Positions 1 through 6,579 of a stretch of 14,350 nucleotides of DNA are shown one piece after another. The notes under the pieces are model-generated. The model was given only the letters and a program-made list of their open reading frames with translations, was not told where the DNA came from and searched no databases. Numbering within the stretch: the first letter of the stretch is position 1; each line of letters opens with the position of its first letter. The stretch is taken from the NCBI GenBank assembly GCA_016743925.1, contig JADGFH010000059.1, positions 1 through 14,350 of the forward strand. The letters are read 5' to 3'. Both the position numbers and the translations under genes were made by a program. This stretch comes from Labilibaculum sp. (GTDB lineage: Bacteria > Bacteroidota > Bacteroidia > Bacteroidales > Marinifilaceae).

Positions 1-298
1 CTTAATGACATTGGGCTATCCGCCCAAACCCGACTTCATTTTTTGTCTTGAATACAAAAAACGGAAGCAAAAAAAATCAAGGCTACATTTTAAAAAGCTT
101 CCTTATTTGCCTCAAGCTTAAGTGCGGCCGGGTGATCTTCGAACAAGTTCGAAGCTTCCCGGTCTTACTAAATCTTAGAGGCAAAACAAAAATTCTTTAA
201 AATAAATGCCACTCAATCTGTTATTTAAACAATACCCCTTTAAAAAACCACACCCCATAACACCCTCTAAATGAGTAATGAAAAATTATAAACTTCTA
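1..298. repeat. Non-coding, hairpin-rich left edge (likely dispersed intergenic element)
   Basis: No credible gene lies here. Three inverted repeats can be read. TTGGGC (11-16) pairs with GCCCAA (22-27). TTTTTTGT (39-46) pairs with ACAAAAAA (54-61), with CTTC (34-37) and GAAG (64-67) extending the stem. CTTCGAAC (137-144) pairs with GTTCGAAG (147-154) across an AA loop, with outer arms CCGGG (128-132) and CCCGG (158-162). The last one lies 137 nt downstream of the ABC ATPase stop and could end its transcript, but no U-tract follows on the minus strand. From memory, the segment around 30-105 resembles an intergenic repeat common in Bacteroidota genomes; this is unchecked. Bases 163-298 are AT-rich and show nothing recognisable. 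Confidence 0.45.
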
Positions 299-997
299 TT
301 ATTCATTTTCAATAGTTAATTGTTTTAAACGTCCATCCTCCAACTGGTATATCTTCTTCATTTTCTTAGCCAAATCCATCGAATGAGTAACTACTACCAA
401 GGACACGCCTTGTTTTTCGTTGATATCCACCAATAAATTGCCCAATTGCTCTGCGGATTTTTTGTCTAAAGAACCTGTTGGCTCATCGGCAAGAATCAAA
501 TTTGGTTGATGAATTAAGGCACGCACTACGGCCGTACGTTGGCACTCGCCACCCGACATTTGTCCAGGTCGCTGATGTATTTGTTTTGAAAGCCCTACAA
601 AATCGAGCAATTCCAATGCTCTCTTTTCAGCTTGTTTCTTTAATTTCTTATCCTTAACAGGGATAAATGGAAGTAAAACATTCTCGATAAGGTTCAACTG
701 AGGCAGTAAATGATGTGATTGGAATACAAAACCCAAATTCTGATTACGAAAATTGGCCAGTTCCTTCTCATTTAGCTTCGATAAATCCTGTGCATCAAAA
801 ATCATGTTACCAGAATTGCAGGTATCCAATGAACTAATCACATTCAATAAAGTACTTTTGCCGGATCCAGAAGGCCCCACAATAGCTATACTCTCTCCCT
901 TTTCAATTTCTAAGGAAAGATCATCTAAAATGATTCTCTTGTCATTACTACCTGAATTTTGATAGTATTTGGTGATCTTATCTAGTTTTACAATCAT
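299..997 (-). CDS. ABC transporter ATP-binding protein, LolD/MacB family
   Basis: This 232-residue protein is a complete ABC ATPase of the usual length for the LolD/MacB/FtsE class. It shows Walker A GPSGSGKST (41-49), Q-loop Q93, a signature beginning MSGGE (147-151), Walker B ILADEP (168-173) with catalytic E172, a D-loop SLD (176-178) and switch histidine H205. The MSGGECQR signature matches the LSGGERQR type of lipoprotein-release ATPases, with Cys in place of the usual Arg. Family members power mechanotransmission across the periplasm with an FtsX-like permease rather than classical transport. No permease is visible: 298 non-coding bases follow, and the upstream neighbour is a propeller gene 208 nt away. 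Whether it belongs to the upstream redox operon is unknown. It starts at ATG 997. The family call is firm; the substrate is unknown. Confidence 0.93.
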   Translation of the reverse strand: MIVKLDKITKYYQNSGSNDKRIILDDLSLEIEKGESIAIVGPSGSGKSTLLNVISSLDTCNSGNMIFDAQDLSKLNEKELANFRNQNLGFVFQSHHLLPQLNLIENVLLPFIPVKDKKLKKQAEKRALELLDFVGLSKQIHQRPGQMSGGECQRTAVVRALIHQPNLILADEPTGSLDKKSAEQLGNLLVDINEKQGVSLVVVTHSMDLAKKMKKIYQLEDGRLKQLTIENE

Positions 998-1205
998 CCT
1001 TATCGTTTTATTATTTCAATGCTTAAATTATTAATCTTTCTTCTGGAAAGGATATTTTTTCGTTCAACACCTTCTATACTTCGTTGAAATCAACCTAAAC
1101 TGCACTTCATGTCCTTCTGACTGTATGGCACTTCCTTCAACCTGCATTTCCGTTGCTTCCACTTACATGGCACCTGCTTCAGCTACATGTAGGAATCTAT
1201 TCCAA
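998..1205 (-). other. Intergenic gap with a weak 32-codon ORF and quasi-repeated triplets
   Basis: This is the 208 nt between the secreted propeller gene and the ABC ATPase gene. Read on the minus strand, 1083-1190 is purine-rich and built from loosely repeated pieces: GAAG recurs, and AGTGCCAT and GGTGCCAT form a near-repeat. A GTG-initiated ORF (1162-1064) encodes 32 residues beginning VEATEMQVEG and is the only open frame of note. In the same frame upstream, 14 sense codons end in ATG-TAA directly before the GTG. This could be a remnant of a decayed reading frame, a short leader ORF, or chance. I see no clear terminator or Bacteroidota-type promoter. Confidence 0.2.
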
Positions 1206-2318
1206 CTATTTCTCTCCGAAGGCATAAATACTACCGTCCATTGCTGTAACAATTATCAATCCATCCACTACAGCAGGAGTTCCAATAATGGCTCTACCAA
1301 TCTCGTAAGACCAAATTTGCTGGCCCGTTTTGCGATTCAGCACATATATTCTACCATCTCCCGATCCAATAACTACCGAGTTACCAGCAATCACAGGCGA
1401 TGCTTCAATCTTATTTTTAGTTTTGAATTGCCATTGGATTTTTCCACTAGCCTTATCGAAACAGTAAACTTGTCTGTTCTCAGCTCCAATAATCACTTGA
1501 TTTGCCGAAACTGCCGGAGATCCTAAATACGATATTGCACCTTCCTTTTTCCACTTGATCACACTCTTCTCGTAATCAACACAAAAGAATTCACCATCAT
1601 GATTTCCAAAGTAAGAACGCTCACCATCTAAAGCGATAGATGAGGCGATATAGGTTTCGATATCAAACTTGTTTTTAGCCTTTCCTGTTTTCACATCTAC
1701 TTGATGAAGAAAACCATCACAACCGCCAAACACAGCAATTTGACCATTGCAAGCCGCCGCTCCATTAATATAGTTATCCGACTCGTACTTCCATTGCAGT
1801 TTACCTGATTTTGCATCTACACAATGCAGATAGAAATCATAACTGCCAAAGATTATTTTTTTCGTCTTTGTGCTTTTATCATAGAACCAACTTGCCGATC
1901 CTGAAATCTGTCCCTCCGTTGTATATTTCCATTTTTGCTCTCCAGTACTGGCATTCAGACAATAGAAGTTTCCCTCTAGCGATCCGAAATATACATTACC
2001 ATCCAAGTATAAGGGTGAAGCTTCTACAGCCGTTTTAACATCGAATTTCCATTTTAACTCACCTGTCTTCGATAGTGCATATAGGTTTCCATCGTTAGAG
2101 CCGACAAAAATATTTCCATTGCTAATAATCGGTGAAGACTTAATGGCATCGCCGGTTTTAAAGCTCCACAAAAGCTTTGGTGCTTTTGGAGTACTGGCTT
2201 CTGTTATCCCCGTAAGGTTAGAATTGCCACGGAATGATAACCAATTGTGCTTGTTTTGAGCCATTGATGAATGGGCCAAGACAATGCTTAGTAGGTATAG
2301 AATTATATGCTTTTTCAT
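1206..2318 (-). CDS. Secreted PQQ-like (BamB-type) eight-bladed beta-propeller protein
   Basis: This 370-residue protein starts at ATG 2318 with a clear Sec signal peptide: MKK, then a hydrophobic run to about residue 18, and a likely cut after SMAQ (residue 21). An upstream TTG in frame would add 19 polar residues ahead of the signal, so the ATG is preferred. After a short FRG motif come eight regular repeats of about 40 residues, each with a K/Q-W-K/Q-F/Y strand, an SPxxxxGxxxxGxxDG-type turn and a hydrophobic strand such as LYAL or YCFD. This is the PQQ_2/BamB-like propeller pattern. No CxxCH haem site or vicinal Cys pair is seen, so true PQQ binding is not shown. It is likely periplasmic and is the fourth such propeller in the cluster. 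A repeat-bearing leader of 294 nt separates it from the flavoprotein gene, so it may have its own promoter. Confidence 0.9.
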   Translation of the reverse strand: MKKHIILYLLSIVLAHSSMAQNKHNWLSFRGNSNLTGITEASTPKAPKLLWSFKTGDAIKSSPIISNGNIFVGSNDGNLYALSKTGELKWKFDVKTAVEASPLYLDGNVYFGSLEGNFYCLNASTGEQKWKYTTEGQISGSASWFYDKSTKTKKIIFGSYDFYLHCVDAKSGKLQWKYESDNYINGAAACNGQIAVFGGCDGFLHQVDVKTGKAKNKFDIETYIASSIALDGERSYFGNHDGEFFCVDYEKSVIKWKKEGAISYLGSPAVSANQVIIGAENRQVYCFDKASGKIQWQFKTKNKIEASPVIAGNSVVIGSGDGRIYVLNRKTGQQIWSYEIGRAIIGTPAVVDGLIIVTAMDGSIYAFGEK

Positions 2319-2346
2319 TTGCTTATTCTTTTCTTCGTCTTCAATT

Positions 2347-2378
2347 GACTCTGACAGGTTCAAGAACGCTGTCAAGTC
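2347..2378. repeat. Palindromic intergenic repeat, copy A
   Basis: This copy lies 28 nt upstream of the ATG of the secreted propeller gene. Its left arm is GACTCTGACAG, its apex GTTC-AA-GAAC, and its right arm GCTGTCAAGTC. It differs from the other copies in ending AAGTC rather than AGGTC. The outer pairing then shifts to GACT with AGTC and the bulged base changes, so a stem of similar length is kept. Bases 2317-2346, between this repeat and the start codon, resemble 2537-2563 beside copy B, which indicates a local duplication of repeat plus flank. Confidence 0.8.
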
Positions 2379-2563
2379 TTTCCTTTAATTGGATCCTGGC
2401 CTCCGGACTAAATGTCGTTCCCTTACTAATTAATAATTTCCTTTAACCTCATCCCCCAGCCTCTTCTCCTAAAGGCGAAGGGGAGCTTGGATTTGATGGT
2501 TATTTCACGCAATTACCTATTTTAACAAACCTCAGGATTTGCTTTTTTCTTCGTTCTCAATCA
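2379..2563. repeat. Intergenic gap with an imperfect C-rich/G-rich hairpin
   Basis: This is the non-coding middle of the 294-nt gap between the flavoprotein and secreted propeller genes. Bases 2453-2490 form an imperfect inverted repeat: a C-rich arm containing CCCCCAGCC and CTTCTCC, a TAAA loop, and an arm containing GAAGGGGAGC and TTGG. From memory, CCCC-AGCC-CTTCTCC...GAAGGGGAG elements are dispersed in Bacteroidota genomes; this was not checked. The hairpin could end transcription of the upstream operon. I found no convincing TAnnTTTG-type promoter element, although a promoter for the propeller gene would be expected here. Confidence 0.4.
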
Positions 2564-2595
2564 GACTCTGACAGGTTCAAGAACTCTGTCAGGTC
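2564..2595. repeat. Palindromic intergenic repeat, copy B
   Basis: This copy begins 17 nt downstream of the stop codon of the FAD/iron-sulfur gene on the minus strand. Its left arm GACTCTGACAG, apex GTTC-AA-GAAC and right arm TCTGTCAGGTC match copy A except for the bulged base (T instead of G) and the outer GG. The transcript could form a bulged stem of about 14 bp in the 3' untranslated region. Confidence 0.8.
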
Positions 2596-2612
2596 GTTTC
2601 TCCAATAATTAA

Positions 2613-4157
2613 TTATTCGCGAAACGATATCGCTCCTGTAGGACAAGCAATTGCACACTCCTTTGCTGCAACAGTCAATGCCTTATCTATTTCTTGCTTG
2701 AATGGAACTGCTACTTTAACGGTAAAACCTCTACCAATATTGGTTAATCCAGTTTGTTCCTTGTGTTTACCTGCAATTTCTATGCACAAACCACATTTTA
2801 TGCATTTCTCCGGTTCGTAAATGATACTCTCGTGATTGAAATACTTCACCACGTTGTTTCGTTCGCCAAATAAAAATCTTCTTCGATCTGCCTGATATGT
2901 TTCGGCACATGTTCGAAGCTTACAATTATCTAATTTTCTACAGTCGCAATGAAGGCATCTTTTTGCTTCTTCAATGGCTTCTTCTTTTGTAAATCCTTTG
3001 GCAGATTTTGCCTCCACACGATCCCCTTCAACCGATTCTTTTAAGTACTCTTCTAACTCGGCTTTTCGCAAGGTTCCAAATCGTGAATTAAACTCTCTCT
3101 TGGTGGCTTTTCCTTCTCCTTTTTTCAAATATGCATTAACCGACCACGCACATTCCTTCCCCATTGCAACAGCTTTTACAGCCATTTTCTGAAGGCGAAT
3201 TGCACTACCTGTTGCAAAAATTCCGTGGGTATAGGTAGCGAATGTGTTGGGATTAATCCACACTCCGGCATTCGCAAGCTTTACTCCTAAATAATCCTCT
3301 TTTTCTGTTGTATTCCCTATTGCCAGAATTACTGCATCAAATTCGGAATTTAGTTTTTTCAGCTCCTTTTTTTCTATTTTCTGATTGGTGTGAAAAACAA
3401 CACCCAATTGCTTCAATATTTCGATCTCATGAGCCAAAATATCCTGAGGTAATTCACCCTTATTTATTGATGCAATTAAACTTCCACCAAGGCAATCTTC
3501 CTTCTCGAAAACCGCACAAGAATGACCTTCCAAAATAAGATGATAAGCTGCCGATAATCCAGCTGGGCCAGATCCGATAACAGCAACTTTTTTTCCACTT
3601 GCGTCTTTCTTCTCTGGAAGATAAACATTCGTCTCTTCCTCTGCACCGATTCGTTTCAACAAACAAATGGATACCGCCTGATCGACATCTTTACGTCTAC
3701 AAACCTTCTCACAAGGAGCAGAACAAACATGTCCTAAAATCCCCGGAAGGGCAATTTCCTCTTTAACCACTTTTAAAGCCTCATCGAATTTACCAGCTGC
3801 AATAAAACGGTTCATTTTCGGAATGTCCATATATGCAGGACAAGCCACGCGACAAGGAGCTTCACAATCACCTACATGATCGCTCAATAACAATTCTATG
3901 GCCTCTTTTCTCGCTTCAAACACTTCAGCATCATCACTCACCAAATCCATTCCTTCGGTAACTTTCGTAGCACATGAAGGCATCATCTTCTGATTCGCAT
4001 TGTTTTTCACCATGCAAACCATGCAAGTTGGATGATTGCTGCATCCTTCCAAGTAACACATGCTTGGAATATCGATTCCAACAGAACGTGCTGCATTGAG
4101 AATAGTTGTTCCTTCCGGAACACTAATGACTATATTGTCTATTGTTATTTTTGGCAT
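2613..4157 (-). CDS. NuoG-type [2Fe-2S] / GltD-like FAD oxidoreductase / ferredoxin fusion
   Basis: This 514-residue cytoplasmic protein has three parts. Residues 1-75 are a NuoG-like [2Fe-2S] domain with C34, C45, C48 and C62 at the classic x10/x2/x13 spacing. Residues 90-345 resemble the GltD/NfnB family: cysteines C98, C102, C106 and C145, C149, C153 for low-potential [4Fe-4S] clusters, an FAD dinucleotide fold VAVIGSGPAGLSAAYHL (191-207), and a closing GIFATGSAIR (312-321). The tail has a cysteine-rich CLHCDC motif with C412 and C417, then CIKCGLC (452-458) and CAIACP (501-506), a ferredoxin site with a long insert. The GltD NAD(P)H-binding domain appears to be missing: DAVILAIGN (274-282) is followed within about 30 residues by the FAD closing motif. 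The flavin would therefore take electrons from the adjacent NuoEF-like protein rather than from NAD(P)H directly. The gap to that gene is 77 nt. Confidence 0.9.
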   Translation of the reverse strand: MPKITIDNIVISVPEGTTILNAARSVGIDIPSMCYLEGCSNHPTCMVCMVKNNANQKMMPSCATKVTEGMDLVSDDAEVFEARKEAIELLLSDHVGDCEAPCRVACPAYMDIPKMNRFIAAGKFDEALKVVKEEIALPGILGHVCSAPCEKVCRRKDVDQAVSICLLKRIGAEEETNVYLPEKKDASGKKVAVIGSGPAGLSAAYHLILEGHSCAVFEKEDCLGGSLIASINKGELPQDILAHEIEILKQLGVVFHTNQKIEKKELKKLNSEFDAVILAIGNTTEKEDYLGVKLANAGVWINPNTFATYTHGIFATGSAIRLQKMAVKAVAMGKECAWSVNAYLKKGEGKATKREFNSRFGTLRKAELEEYLKESVEGDRVEAKSAKGFTKEEAIEEAKRCLHCDCRKLDNCKLRTCAETYQADRRRFLFGERNNVVKYFNHESIIYEPEKCIKCGLCIEIAGKHKEQTGLTNIGRGFTVKVAVPFKQEIDKALTVAAKECAIACPTGAISFRE

Positions 4158-4200
4158 CTCTTCTCTTAATGATAATTCGTAATTAATAATTATCCAAAAA

Positions 4201-4233
4201 GACTCTTACAGGTTCTTCGAACGCTGTCAGGTC
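4201..4233. repeat. Palindromic intergenic repeat, copy C
   Basis: This copy lies one base beyond the stop codon of the NuoEF-like gene. Its left arm is GACTCTTACAG, its apex GTTC-TTC-GAAC and its right arm GCTGTCAGGTC. It shares with copy E the T in CTTACAG, which makes a mismatch in the stem, a three-base loop, and the preceding CAAAAA. C and E thus form a subfamily distinct from A, B and D. Confidence 0.8.
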
Positions 4234-4234
4234 T

Positions 4235-6577
4235 CTATTTTATTTCTACAGCATCTACTGGGCAAATCTGTTTACAGATATCGCATTTAATACACAATTC
4301 GTTATCCACTTTATGCAATTCGTATGGTTTTGCCTCAATCGCATCTACCGGACAACGCTGTGCACATTTTGTACAACCTGTACAATCGTCGTTGATTTCA
4401 TAGCGAATTAGGTTCTCACATTTTCCAGATGGACATTCGCCATTAATATGCGCTTCATATTCGTGACGGAAATACTTTAACGTTGATAATACTGGGTTCG
4501 GAGCAGTTCCACCCAAAGCGCACATACTTCCCTTCTGCGTATTTAATGCCAGTTTTTCCAGCAAGTCCAAATCACTTAATTTTCCTTTTCCTGTCTTGAT
4601 CTTTTCAAGGATCTCTAACATTCTCTGCGTTCCAATTCTACAGAAAGTACATCGTCCACAAGATTCTTCTTGAGTAAATGACAAGAAATAGTGAGCGATA
4701 TCAACCATACAATCCGATTCATCTAAAACGATCAATCCTCCCGATCCCATCATTGCTCCAACTTCTTTCAAAGAATCGAAGTCGATGGCTACATCGGACA
4801 TTGATGCAGGAATACATCCTCCTGAAGGACCACCAATTTGAACAGCCTTAAATTTCTTTCCATCGGCAATTCCGCCGCCAATTTCTTCTACAATTTGCTT
4901 GATGCTTATTCCCATAGGCACCTCTATTAATCCACCACGCTTAATTTTCCCTGCCAAAGCAAATACTTTTGTTCCCTTGCTTTTCTCAGTTCCAATTTTA
5001 CTGAATACTTCAGCTCCCTCACGAATAATATATGGAACCAAAGAGAATGTTTCCGTATTGTTGATCAAGGTAGGTTGATCCCAAAGTCCTTTCTCTGCAG
5101 GATATGGTGGTCTCAATTGTGGAATTCCACGTTTCCCTTCAATGGAAGCAATTAATGCGGTTTCTTCTCCACAAACGAATGCTCCAGCGCCTTCAAATAC
5201 ATTCAATTCGAAAGAAAAATCAGATCCTAATATGTTTTTGCCTAATAAACCTTTGCTTTTGCAGATTTCCAGACCTTCTTTAATTCGCTTAACTGCAAGC
5301 GGATATTCCGCTCGAATGTACAAGCGACCTTCGTTAGCACCTACAGCATAGGCACCAATCAGGATTCCCTCAATAACTCTAAATGGGTAAGATTCCAACA
5401 ACATTCTATCCATGAATGCGCCCGGATCTCCTTCATCCCCATTACAGATAATGTATTTCTTTTCGGATTTTGCATCCTGAACCATCTTCCATTTAATGGC
5501 AGACGGAAAACCTGCTCCACCTCGTCCTTTTAATCCGCTTTGCTCAATCTGAGAAATAATTTCATCGGCAGATAAATCGTTCAAGCACTTCTTAAATGCT
5601 TCAAAACCTCGTTTTGTAATGTACTCATCAAAATCCGATGGTTTTATTTCACCACGGTATTCTGTCGCTATATTTACTTGCCCTTTCAAGAACTCTGCAA
5701 TTGGTGTGTCCTCTTCATTAGCGTTATATCTATTTGAACTCTTTGGAATATCAGAGAAAGTAATGTTCTCGGCATAATTGTAGAAACGATTCTTAAAACG
5801 ACTCATCCAACTCTTAGATTGAAAGTGTTTCTCAATGATATCACCAACTTCATTTGCATTGATTTTGGTATAATAAGCAGCTTCTTCCCCTTTTTTATGG
5901 ATCTCGAGCATTGGAACCTGATTGCAAACACCAACACATCCAACTTGCTTTACATCTACCTTAATCTTGTTCTCTGCCAAAGTTTTCTCCAGCTCCTCTT
6001 TCACTCCCGAACTACCACTTGCAATGCAGCAAGAACCTAATCCTATTCTGATTTCTCCTTGCGAAATACCCTCTTCGGTAACTTCTCTTACAATTTTATC
6101 TTCGCTTGGCGCCAGATTTTTAAAATCCTCAAGTATCTCAGCAACTTTACCTGTTTCAACATGTCCATATGTTACATCATCAATCTGAACTACAGGAGCT
6201 AAAGTACAGCAACCCAAACAGGCTACTTCTTCAACCGTAAATAGCTTTTTATCGTCTGTATCATTTCCTTTTTCCAATCCCAATTCACGACGAAAGCCAT
6301 CGAAAACTTGTTTTGCTCCTTTTACATGACAAGCTGTACCAACACAAACTCGAATAATGTGTTTTCCTACAGGTTGATGTCTAAACTGAGAATAGAAAGT
6401 TGCAATTCCTGTTATTTGAGCTTCTGTTATAGTCGTTATTTCACAAACCCGCTTCAAAGCATCTTCAGGCAAGTAGTTATATTTTCCTTGAATTGCCTGC
6501 AAAATCGGAATCACCTTATCTGGTTCTACCCCAATTTCTGCAACAACTGCCTCTACAAAATTGATTATCTTCTCCAT
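4235..6577 (-). CDS. NuoE/thioredoxin-like/NuoF/ferredoxin fusion, NADH-oxidising subunit (HndABC-like)
   Basis: This 780-residue cytoplasmic protein joins domains that are often separate genes. Residues 1-155 are NuoE/HndA with [2Fe-2S] ligands C78, C83, C120 and C124. Residues 175-252 are a second thioredoxin-fold [2Fe-2S] domain like HndB, with C183, C184, C214 and C218. Residues 310-700 are NuoF/HndC with the glycine-rich FMN/NADH loops GLKGRGGAGFPSA (348-360) and NGDEGDPGAF (379-388), the GAGAFVCGEETALI loop (463-476), and [4Fe-4S] ligands C640, C643, C646 and C686. Residues 728-780 hold two CxxCxxCxxxCP ferredoxin motifs starting at C732 and C762. The family oxidises NADH at FMN and passes electrons through the clusters. 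ATG 6577 is chosen over an upstream TTG because it lies 2 nt after the previous stop and has AGGGA as a likely ribosome-binding site inside the previous gene's end, suggesting translational coupling. Confidence 0.94.
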   Translation of the reverse strand: MEKIINFVEAVVAEIGVEPDKVIPILQAIQGKYNYLPEDALKRVCEITTITEAQITGIATFYSQFRHQPVGKHIIRVCVGTACHVKGAKQVFDGFRRELGLEKGNDTDDKKLFTVEEVACLGCCTLAPVVQIDDVTYGHVETGKVAEILEDFKNLAPSEDKIVREVTEEGISQGEIRIGLGSCCIASGSSGVKEELEKTLAENKIKVDVKQVGCVGVCNQVPMLEIHKKGEEAAYYTKINANEVGDIIEKHFQSKSWMSRFKNRFYNYAENITFSDIPKSSNRYNANEEDTPIAEFLKGQVNIATEYRGEIKPSDFDEYITKRGFEAFKKCLNDLSADEIISQIEQSGLKGRGGAGFPSAIKWKMVQDAKSEKKYIICNGDEGDPGAFMDRMLLESYPFRVIEGILIGAYAVGANEGRLYIRAEYPLAVKRIKEGLEICKSKGLLGKNILGSDFSFELNVFEGAGAFVCGEETALIASIEGKRGIPQLRPPYPAEKGLWDQPTLINNTETFSLVPYIIREGAEVFSKIGTEKSKGTKVFALAGKIKRGGLIEVPMGISIKQIVEEIGGGIADGKKFKAVQIGGPSGGCIPASMSDVAIDFDSLKEVGAMMGSGGLIVLDESDCMVDIAHYFLSFTQEESCGRCTFCRIGTQRMLEILEKIKTGKGKLSDLDLLEKLALNTQKGSMCALGGTAPNPVLSTLKYFRHEYEAHINGECPSGKCENLIRYEINDDCTGCTKCAQRCPVDAIEAKPYELHKVDNELCIKCDICKQICPVDAVEIK

Positions 6578-6579
6578 AA

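Noticed and set aside
1125..1526. Plus-strand open frame of 133 codons
   Set aside because: It is mostly antisense to the propeller gene, has a Ser/Asn/Thr-rich composition with no domain, and is best explained as a shadow frame.
2319..2612. A promoter for the secreted propeller gene
   Set aside because: No TAnnTTTG element with a matching upstream TTG could be picked out with confidence.
2613..4157. [FeFe] hydrogenase catalytic subunit (HndD/HydA)
   Set aside because: The N-terminal [2Fe-2S] domain fits, but H-cluster motifs of the TSCCPxW and ExMACxxGC types are absent and a GltD-like FAD fold takes their place.
4235..6577. Part of respiratory complex I (Nuo)
   Set aside because: Only NuoE/NuoF-like domains and a NuoG-like [2Fe-2S] head are present; no NuoA, B, C, D, H, I, J, K, L, M or N homologue is visible, and the ferredoxin tail fits the Hnd class better.
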